Below, piece after piece: positions 8,759 to 13,633 of a stretch of DNA of 13,633 bases. This DNA comes from UBA4719 sp038249115 (GTDB lineage Bacteria > Actinomycetota > Actinomycetes > Actinomycetales > Dermatophilaceae), in contig JBBRWQ010000085.1 of NCBI GenBank assembly GCA_038249115.1, forward strand, positions 1 through 13,633. The letters run 5' to 3'. The notes beneath the pieces are model-generated. The model did no database searches and was not told the DNA's origin. It saw nothing but the letters and a program-made list of their open reading frames with translations. A program made the translations under genes and the position numbers. Each line of letters opens with the position of its first letter. Position 1 is the stretch's first letter.

Positions 8759-9043
8759 TCACTGGACGACGCCGTGCGCCACCACGCGTCCTGCCCACTG
8801 ACCAGCGGACCCGGGTACTTTCAGCTTGCGCCGCGGTGGGGTCTGATCGACGGCCGCACCCGGCGCAAGCGCCGCATCGCCTCGTGGTGCGGTCACGGGC
8901 AGCGCCTTGGTGACCTGGTTGGCCGACAGCCAGCCGAGGGCAACCGTGATGTGGTGACGCTCGGCCGGTTTCGTCACCCCACCGGCCTCGATGGCCTCGA
9001 TGCTGCGCCGCGCCAGACCCGATGCCTTCGCCAGTTGAGCCAC
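8759..9043 (-). pseudogene. Fragment of an XRE-type helix-turn-helix regulator
   Basis: The 94-residue frame starts at a GTG with no clear ribosome binding site. It opens directly in the second helix of an XRE/Cro-like DNA-binding domain: AQLAKASGLARRSIEAIEAGG (residues 2-22) resembles the usual QxxLAxxSGxSxxxIxxIExG pattern, followed by a degraded helix ending VALGW. The first helix expected upstream is missing, because an in-frame TGA lies three codons before the GTG. The remaining ~50 residues have no recognised features. It looks like a truncated regulator in an eroded region rather than a working gene. A short functional HTH protein cannot be excluded. Confidence 0.35.
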
Positions 9044-9358
9044 GGCAGCCCGTCACCGGCCGTGGATCGGTATCTGACACAGATTCCGCAGGGGTCGACA
9101 CCGGCGGACCACAGATCGTCACCGCAGCCCGTTCGCGTTACGGTGCCAGAAGAGTTCGAATTGGGCACGCTCGTGGCCAACTGCTCGATCTGATGCGCGG
9201 CGCAGGCGACCCGCGGCACGAACCGCTCGATTTAGCACTGGACAGGAACCCATACCTCGGGACGGCGTGCTCTTTCGTGGGTCTCAACGGGTTGCGTGTG
9301 ACCTCAGACGCGGGTGTGATTGGCAATCGAAGTGTTCTCAAACCAGCGGAGGTCTGCC
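9044..9358. other. Non-coding stretch upstream of the dodecin gene, with one repeat copy
   Basis: No gene is recognised here. It contains copy 1 of the 70-bp direct repeat (9064-9130) and the dodecin ribosome binding site at its right end. The long plus-strand frame crossing it (9022-9603) overlaps the dodecin gene in another frame and has no family features. No convincing -35/-10 pair for dodecin was found. Confidence 0.5.
9064..9130 (+). repeat. Dispersed direct repeat, copy 1
   Basis: The first 20 bases (GGATCGGTATCTGACACAGA) are identical to 13181-13200. The last 18 (AGATCGTCACCGCAGCCC) are identical to 13234-13251. The middle is similar but differs by substitutions and a few indels. The two copies have the same orientation and lie about 4.1 kb apart, bracketing the dodecin, DUF4396, DUF2254 and VOC genes. 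Identity as an IS end, an attachment-like site or a genome-wide small repeat cannot be decided from the sequence. Confidence 0.75.
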
Positions 9359-9574
9359 ATGTCCGATCACACGTATCGCGTTACCGAAATCGTGGGGAGT
9401 TCGCCGGAGAGCCTTCAGCAGGCCATCCGCAATGGCGTAGAGCGCGCGGGCCAGACTCTGCGGAACTTGGAATGGTTCGAGGTATCAGAGATCCGAGGTC
9501 AGATCGCAGATGGTTCCGTCGCGCACTTCCAGGTCAGTTTGAAGGTCGGTTTTCGGTTAGACGACGTCAGCTAA
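9359..9574 (+). CDS. Dodecin, flavin-binding storage protein
   Basis: This 71-residue protein matches the usual dodecin length (about 65-75). Dodecins form hollow dodecamers that bind and sequester flavins (FMN, riboflavin or lumichrome) in the cytosol, with isoalloxazine rings stacked against a conserved Trp. The full family pattern is present: YRVTEIVGSSPESLQQAI (strand then helix), GVERAGQTLRNLEWFEVSEIRG with the flavin-stacking Trp42 in the LEWFEV motif, then VAHFQVSLKVGFRL. The start is set by GGAGG at 9348-9352, 6 nt before the ATG; the in-frame upstream ATG at 9320 has no such site and precedes non-dodecin sequence. It stands alone, with eroded DNA on both sides and no neighbouring flavin gene. 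Identification is firm. Confidence 0.95.
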   Translation: MSDHTYRVTEIVGSSPESLQQAIRNGVERAGQTLRNLEWFEVSEIRGQIADGSVAHFQVSLKVGFRLDDVS

Positions 9575-10145
9575 GTCGATGGCCGGGTGAAACAGATCCT
9601 TGAGGAAGTCGTCGTTGTCTTGGCCGTTCCTGACGTCACCAGGCGAGGGCATGGTGGTCAGTTCGTTGGCAACGCCAGAACAACCGGGTTTCAGCAACTG
9701 CGCCCGCAGTCAACGACATATGGAATTCGCAAGCGGGCCCGCATGCCGATCCAGCTTGTCCCAAAAGCGACGCCGCTGCGGACACCTACCTTCGTCGGGG
9801 ACGATACCGCCGTTGTGGCCGCACACCGTTCCTGTTTCGGCGTTCGTGCCGGCATGATGACGGCCGGGGAATCCTTTCGGGCAGTAGTGATGTGCGGAAA
9901 GGGTCGGCAGTCGCGCGAAGGACCAAGGAGCCCGAGAGCCGTCCAAAGATCGGTGCTCGGCCTGAGGAGGCATACCTTTTCGCGACGGCTCGAGAGTGTG
10001 CCCCAGATATCATTCGCATCATGTTGCTGTGCCCTGCTCGGAGTGACCGCGCAGTCCGTCGCGGTCGCGCAGGCCCTTCCTTGGACATCGTTCACGCAGC
10101 GGTGCCACTGCTGCTGACCACCACCCGCGAAGGGGTCGGCGGCGG
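9575..10145. other. 570-bp stretch with no recognisable gene
   Basis: Several overlapping frames are open on both strands, but none has a ribosome binding site, family motif or clear codon bias. I see no rRNA or tRNA. The only structure noted is an inverted repeat near the right end (10045-10066), about 80 bp before the DUF4396 start. It may contain the promoter for the membrane-protein operon and degraded older sequence. Confidence 0.5.
10045..10066. repeat. Inverted repeat upstream of the DUF4396 operon
   Basis: GACCGCG (10045-10051) and CGCGGTC (10060-10066) form a perfect 7-bp dyad around an 8-nt spacer, 79 bp before the DUF4396 start. It could be an operator or a terminator-like hairpin. 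In DNA this GC-rich a dyad of this length can arise by chance, and there is no T-tract. Confidence 0.3.
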
Positions 10146-10856
10146 GTGCACGACGACAGTTTCCCGCAGTGGCTGACCATCCTGTCCGGTGCCTCACTCA
10201 CCATCGCGGTCGCTTGTGCGGTCATCGTCCTGATCGACATCATCCCTCGCCCAGAACAGGCGACGGTCATGGCGTTCGTCTGGCCGTTGACCATGCTGTT
10301 CGGCAGCCTCCTGCGGCTCACGTTCTACTGGCGCAAAGGCCGCGGACCGAACCGGGCGAAGAACCGAGCATGGACGACCGGCCGATGCCCGAGGCCGACG
10401 CCGCCGGCACCACCCACTGCGGTGCCGGGTGCACCCTGGGTGACCTCGTCGGAGAGTTCGTCCTCGTCGCCTTCCCCTGCGCCGCGGTGCTCTTCGGGCC
10501 GGTTGGCTCTTCAACGACCACATCTTCGCTGCCTGGTACTCGACTTCGTTCTCGCCTATCTTCGGCATCGCATTCCAGTACTTCTCCATCGCTCCGATGC
10601 GGCAGCTGTCGCTGGGACAGGGGATCTGGGCCGCCGTCAAGGCCGACACCGTCTCCATCGCCGCCTGGCAGATCGGCATGTATGGGATCATGGGCATCGG
10701 CCAGTTCCTCGTGCTGCCTACCCTTTTGCCCGCCGCGCTGACCCGCTCAGCCTCGAGTTCTGGTTCATGATGCAACTGGCCATGGTCGCCGGCTTCGCCA
10801 CCGCCTACCCGGTCAACTGGCTGCACATCCGGCGAGGGCTCAAGGAGAAGATGTGA
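10146..10856 (+). pseudogene. DUF4396 family membrane protein, broken by multiple frame changes
   Basis: Conserved DUF4396 segments occur in order but in different frames. Frame A, from GTG 10146: FPQWLTILSGASL, a hydrophobic helix, VWPLTMLFGS and YWRKGRG. Frame B, by about 10385: TTHCGAGCTLGDLVGEF. Frame C, from about 10497: WLFNDHIFAAW. Frame A again at about 10531: VLDFVLAYL. Frame C at about 10557: FGIAFQYFSIAPMRQLSLGQG and WAAVKADTVSIAAWQIGMYG. Frame A, from about 10735: DPLSLEFWFMMQLAMV, AYPVNWLHIRRGLKEKM and TGA at 10854. That is about five indels in 710 bp, yet the protein sequence is well preserved in every piece, so the damage is recent or is a local sequence error. The family is a multi-pass membrane protein of unknown function with a conserved HCGAGCxLGD motif. 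The stop overlaps the next gene's GTG start. The start codon choice is tentative. Confidence 0.8.
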
Positions 10857-11092
10857 ACGGGAACGAGAGCGTGACTCCCACAGACCTGCAGGGCGGCCGC
10901 CCGTGGCGCTCGACCGCCATCAGGCTGACACACATGGTGGCGCCTCCGCAGGGCTTCATCCTCGCGATCGCTGGCAGCCTGGCCATCTGCCTTGGGCGGC
11001 ACGACTACCTCGGACCCATCGGCGTGTGGCTCTCCGTCGCAGGAGCCTCGGCCGGAAGGCCCCTCAGCTCGGGTATCGCGTGGCAATGGTGA
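10853..11092 (+). CDS. Small membrane protein of unknown function
   Basis: This 79-residue protein is not one I recognise. It has a polar N-terminus (about residues 1-28), then a hydrophobic stretch, APPQGFILAIAGSLAICLG (residues 30-48), and a second at YLGPIGVWLSVAGASAG (52-68). This suggests one or two membrane segments joined by a short charged turn (RHD). GTG at 10853 overlaps the DUF4396 stop (GTGA) and is preceded by AAGGAG at 10842-10847, 5 nt upstream. Its own stop overlaps the DUF2254 start by 7 nt. This placement between two membrane-protein genes, with overlaps on both sides, supports it as a real coupled gene that probably acts with its neighbours. Its function is unknown. Confidence 0.65.
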   Translation: MNGNESVTPTDLQGGRPWRSTAIRLTHMVAPPQGFILAIAGSLAICLGRHDYLGPIGVWLSVAGASAGRPLSSGIAWQW

Positions 11093-12414
11093 CGGCGCCC
11101 TTGGCAGCGCTGCGAGACGCAGTCCGCTCTCAGCTGTGGCCACTGCCCGTCATCTCGGTGATGGCTGCTCTGATCGCTGGGCTGGCCCTTCCGCACCTCG
11201 ACGCTGCGGTCGACGGTGCCCTACCCGACTGGCTGTCCGCAGTGATCTTCGGCGGCGACGCAGGCGCCGCACGAACCGTCCTCGCCGCCGTCTCGAGCTC
11301 GCTCATTACCGTCACCTCGTTGACGTTCTCCCTGACGGTCGTGACCCTGCAGCTTGCCAGCAGCCAGTTCTCGCCTCGGCTACTTCGCACCTTTGCCAGG
11401 GACATGTTCATGCAGGCGACCCTGGGCGTCTTCCTCGCCACCTTCACCTACTCGCTGGCTGTGCTTCGCACCGTTCGCAGCAGCGATGTCGCGGTACCCG
11501 AGTTTGTTCCTCGGCTGTCGGTCACCCTCTCCTTCGTCCTGGCCGTTGCGAGCGTCATCGTCCTCGTCGTCTTCCTGGCCCATCTGGTCCGACAGATCCG
11601 CGTCGAGACGGTGCTGCGCGACGTACACAAGGACGCGTCCGCGACCCTCAGGTCCACACTCCGCCAGATCGATCCTTCGCCGGACAAGCCTCAGCACGTC
11701 CCGCAGACCCCACCCGAAGCCCTGACCCTGGTATCCCCGGGCTCCGGGTTCCTGATCCTTATCGACGAACAAGAACTCCTACGGATCTGCGTCGACCTCG
11801 ACGTGATTGTCGTCCTGGACACCTGCATCGGCAGCTCACTGGTCGAAGGCAGCCCTGTCGGGTCGGCGTGGACCGCCTCCGGGGCCGTCGCCGACGAAGA
11901 CCTCCGGAATTGGCTTCAGCAACGGCTGGCCCAAGCGATTCATACCGGCTTCGAACGGACCGCCGTCCAAGACATCGCACACGGGCTTCGACAGTTGACC
12001 GACGTCGCCAACAAGGCACTCTCCCCGGGGATCAACGACCCAACCACCGCCGTTCACACCCTCGGCCACATCTCCGCCCTCCTGTGCGAGCTCGCCGGGT
12101 ATGACCTCAGTCCTGTACTGCTTCCCGACGACGACAAGCGCATCAGGGTGGTCCTGCACCGCCCGGACCTCGAGAACCTCGTCGACGTCGCGATCACCCA
12201 ACCGCGCCGGTACGGAGCATCCGACCCGCAAGTCATGCGACGCCTCTTCCAACTCCTGGCAGAGCTGGCCTGGCACTGTCGACCCGAGCAGCGCCACGTC
12301 GTCCACGCCCAGCTCGAGCGCCTCCTCGCAACCGTGCGGGTCCAGGACTTCGACACCCACGAGGTCGCCCAGCTCAACGTTGCGGCCGACGTGGTGCGGA
12401 AGGCGTTGGTGTGA
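11086..12414 (+). CDS. DUF2254 family membrane protein
   Basis: This 442-residue protein is typical in length for DUF2254, a bacterial inner-membrane family of unknown function. The N-terminal ~170 residues contain about four membrane segments: PLPVISVMAALIAGLALP, the TVLAAVSSSLITVTSLTFSLTVVTLQL region, ATLGVFLATFTYSLAVL, and LSVTLSFVLAVASVIVLVV. Between them is the family hallmark SSQFSPRLLRTFARD. The soluble C-terminal part contains GSGFLILIDEQELL, a GFERTAVQDIAHGLRQLTDVANKALSPGINDPTTA block (also a family hallmark) and a helical tail. ATG 11086 is preferred because the preceding frame down to 10903 is a shadow of the small membrane protein and because it overlaps that gene's stop by 7 nt. 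Its own ribosome binding site is weak, consistent with coupling. The 3' end overlaps the convergent VOC frame by 41 nt. Confidence 0.92.
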   Translation: MVTAPLAALRDAVRSQLWPLPVISVMAALIAGLALPHLDAAVDGALPDWLSAVIFGGDAGAARTVLAAVSSSLITVTSLTFSLTVVTLQLASSQFSPRLLRTFARDMFMQATLGVFLATFTYSLAVLRTVRSSDVAVPEFVPRLSVTLSFVLAVASVIVLVVFLAHLVRQIRVETVLRDVHKDASATLRSTLRQIDPSPDKPQHVPQTPPEALTLVSPGSGFLILIDEQELLRICVDLDVIVVLDTCIGSSLVEGSPVGSAWTASGAVADEDLRNWLQQRLAQAIHTGFERTAVQDIAHGLRQLTDVANKALSPGINDPTTAVHTLGHISALLCELAGYDLSPVLLPDDDKRIRVVLHRPDLENLVDVAITQPRRYGASDPQVMRRLFQLLAELAWHCRPEQRHVVHAQLERLLATVRVQDFDTHEVAQLNVAADVVRKALV

Positions 12415-12928
12415 AACTCAAGCGTCCCGCACCGGAGTGCGAAACTCGTGCGCTGCTCGTGCCCCCTGTCGTGTGGTGGCGGTTCCCACGAACTGCGGCA
12501 GCACCGTATGGGGGCGCGACACGTTCTGGGCCGCTCCCGCACCCTGACAGAACAGTTGCGATCTGCGTCACCGAGAGGTTGTTCCCGTCGGGGTCGGTGA
12601 ACCAGGTCACCTTGTCTCCTCCGGATGCGATCCAAGCCCCGCTGACGTCTTGGTCCATACCGTCGTACCCAGTGAAGACGACGCCATTGCCGGCCAGAGC
12701 CTGGATGGTCTCCTCGATGGATTCCGCGCGCCACCCCAGCACCGTGTAACCGGGCTTGGCCACCTCGGGCACAGCGGTGAGGCGAAGCATCGGCCCGTTG
12801 ACGTCGAAAATGCAGGCGAAGTCACTCTGCTCGATGCAGCGCAGGCCAGGTGTGTGCTCGTAGAACTCGCGAGCACGCGCCAGGTCGGTGCTCCAGCTGA
12901 AGGCGATGATGTCGCTGGATTCAAGCAT
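12374..12928 (-). CDS. VOC (glyoxalase/bleomycin-resistance fold) protein with C-terminal extension
   Basis: This 184-residue frame has residues 1 to about 123 forming one complete VOC domain: IIAFSWSTDLARAREFYEHTPGL, DFACIFDVNGPMLRLT, GYTVLGWRAESIEETIQALAGNG, and the closing strand KVTWFTDPDGNNLSVTQI. VOC proteins are metal-dependent lyases, isomerases, dioxygenases or binding proteins. The usual N-terminal metal-binding His is not evident here, so a catalytic role is uncertain. The start is set by AGGA, 6 nt upstream of the ATG. Members of this size normally end just after the LSVTQ strand. The extra ~60 residues are Arg/Ser/Pro-rich, lack family features and run antisense into the DUF2254 3' end. 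They look like read-through after loss of the original stop. Confidence 0.85.
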   Translation of the reverse strand: MLESSDIIAFSWSTDLARAREFYEHTPGLRCIEQSDFACIFDVNGPMLRLTAVPEVAKPGYTVLGWRAESIEETIQALAGNGVVFTGYDGMDQDVSGAWIASGGDKVTWFTDPDGNNLSVTQIATVLSGCGSGPERVAPPYGAAAVRGNRHHTTGGTSSARVSHSGAGRLSFTPTPSAPRRPQR

Positions 12929-12943
12929 TGCTGCTCCTGTCGG

Positions 12944-13201
12944 TCAGCCGCCCACGAGTGGCGTCAGCTCTCGGTCTGTCGCTGCCACCATGAGGCTCTG
13001 GTCAACCATGTCGGATCGGATCTGGTGGTTGCTAACGTCTCGATTACGGCTCATCTGCGACGGCCAAAGCCAGATTCCTATGGCTTGTTCGCACGTCGCG
13101 ATGTCGCCGTGGGAGGACGCTGACCGACGCGTCGAAACGATTCGAATTGGATACCGGACAGGTCCTGGCTGATCCGCAACGGATCGGTATCTGACACAGA
13201 C
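12944..13201 (-). pseudogene. Possible IS3-like transposase remnant
   Basis: An 85-codon minus-strand frame without a plausible start ends at TGA 12944-12946. Near its end, SNHQIRSDMVDQSLMVAATDREL resembles the segment after the second Asp of IS3-type rve transposases (pattern HxRxDLVxDALxMAxxxR). The DDE residues and the downstream HSDRG block are absent, and the frame stops just before the VOC gene. Its upstream end lies inside repeat copy 2. The resemblance is by eye only and weak, so this could be chance. Confidence 0.22.
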
Positions 13202-13251
13202 TCAGCAGAGCTCGACGCCCGCCGCCGGACCGCTAGATCGTCACCGCAGCC
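13181..13251 (+). repeat. Dispersed direct repeat, copy 2
   Basis: This is the partner of 9064-9130 in the same orientation. Its outer 20 and 18 bases are identical to copy 1, and its core is about 4 nt longer. It abuts a perfect 6-bp hairpin (13171-13185) that copy 1 lacks. Flanking sequences of the two copies are otherwise unrelated, so the shared unit is about 70 bp. Confidence 0.75.
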
Positions 13252-13423
13252 CCGTTGCTAATGGGACTCCCTCTCTTGCCGATGACAGTGAGCTGGCCGG
13301 CTGACACGAAGCTGTTTGTCCGTGGCACAACCGCGACAAGGAAGCATCATTCCGGCCCACATAGACGCGAGCAGTATGGGGGGCCTTGGGGTCGCTCAAC
13401 GAACGTCTGGTCGAGGTTCCGAC

Positions 13424-13633
13424 TCAAGCCCTTGGTTCGTGGCTCCAGTCGTGTCGAGGCGGTCTGCGCGCCGGCCGCCCGGCGTTCAACCAGGAGCGAC
13501 GAAGGCCGGGGCCACGGGCCGCGCCGAGCTCCTCCTCCTCGAACGCGGCCTCTTGCCTGGACTGCTCGATGTGCTCCTGGACGATCCCGGTGCTCAGGCA
13601 GACCCTGTTGGCGATGACATAGACGACTACCGA
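13424..13633 (-). CDS. Unrecognised partial reading frame running off the window end
   Basis: The minus strand is open from the last base of the window to TGA at 13424-13426, giving 69 residues with no start in view. The first part (VIANRVCLSTGIVQEHIEQS, then QEAAFEEEEL) looks like a genuine protein: a helix with a Glu-rich patch. The rest is Arg/Pro-rich. I do not recognise a family. It may be the C-terminus of a gene beginning beyond the window or a chance frame in GC-rich DNA. Confidence 0.3.
   Translation of the reverse strand, partial: SVVVYVIANRVCLSTGIVQEHIEQSRQEAAFEEEELGAARGPGLRRSWLNAGRPARRPPRHDWSHEPRA

Larger units (their letters stand above)
12929..13423. other. Eroded region with a repeat copy and a possible transposase scar
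   Basis: No intact gene is recognised. It contains the VOC ribosome binding site, a possible minus-strand transposase remnant (12944-13201), a short perfect hairpin (13171-13185, GATCCG-CAA-CGGATC) abutting repeat copy 2 (13181-13251), and then about 170 bp in which I see nothing. Confidence 0.5.

Noticed and set aside
9155..9164. TTCGAATTGG, resembling a tRNA T-loop, here and at 13141-13150
   Set aside because: No acceptor or anticodon arms can be folded around either site. The 10-base match lies on opposite sides of the two repeat copies and is likely coincidence.
9022..9603. Plus-strand 193-codon open frame across repeat copy 1 and the dodecin gene
   Set aside because: It overlaps the well-supported dodecin gene in another frame and has no ribosome binding site or family motif.
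9691..10197. Minus-strand 168-codon open frame in the gap before DUF4396
   Set aside because: It is Cys/Arg-rich with no motif, has competing frames on both strands, and its start lies inside the DUF4396 gene.
10903..11085. N-terminal extension of the DUF2254 frame back to 10903
   Set aside because: The extension is Arg/His-rich, precedes the family's first membrane segment, and is the out-of-frame shadow of the small membrane protein gene.

Overview
The window is high-GC DNA with GC-rich third codon positions and AGGAG-type ribosome binding sites, most consistent with an actinobacterium (mycobacterial or acidimicrobial type). This assignment is an inference from composition, gene content and an IS1081-like insertion-sequence end. 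No rRNA or other taxonomic marker is present.

Left part (1-8340) is a dense pentose phosphate pathway cluster. It holds the 3' end of zwf (glucose-6-phosphate dehydrogenase), a short-form gnd (6-phosphogluconate dehydrogenase), a Gph-like HAD phosphatase abutting gnd, a convergent rpiA (ribose-5-phosphate isomerase A) broken by one frameshift, and a divergent pair tkt (transketolase) and tal-pgi. The last encodes a 950-residue fusion of transaldolase and glucose-6-phosphate isomerase, and it overlaps tkt by ATGA. Together these genes cover oxidation of glucose-6-phosphate, carbon rearrangement, and return of fructose-6-phosphate to glucose-6-phosphate by the isomerase half, which is the logic of a cyclic oxidative shunt. 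Lactonase (pgl) and epimerase (rpe) genes are not in the window. The gnd Rossmann fold carries an Asp where NADP-dependent enzymes carry Asn-Arg, so NAD is its more likely cofactor. A hairpin whose loop contains the tal-pgi stop codon closes the cluster.

Middle part (8341-9358) is eroded sequence. It contains what looks like the left end and first codons of an IS256-family (IS1081-like) element, a truncated XRE-type helix-turn-helix fragment on the minus strand, and one copy of a roughly 70-bp repeat.

Right part (9359-12928) carries an intact dodecin gene, about 570 bp with no recognisable gene, then a compact membrane-protein operon: a DUF4396 gene with about five frame changes, a 79-residue small membrane protein, and an intact DUF2254 membrane protein. 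Each of these overlaps the next by a few bases. A VOC (glyoxalase-fold) gene converges on the DUF2254 gene, and their ends overlap.

The far right (12929-13633) is again eroded: a possible transposase remnant, the second copy of the 70-bp repeat in direct orientation about 4.1 kb from the first, and a partial minus-strand reading frame running off the end. I found no rRNA, tRNA or CRISPR array. No convincing wholly new system was found. The best leads are the repeat pair bounding the dodecin/membrane block, the coupled DUF4396-small protein-DUF2254 operon, and the lesions in rpiA.
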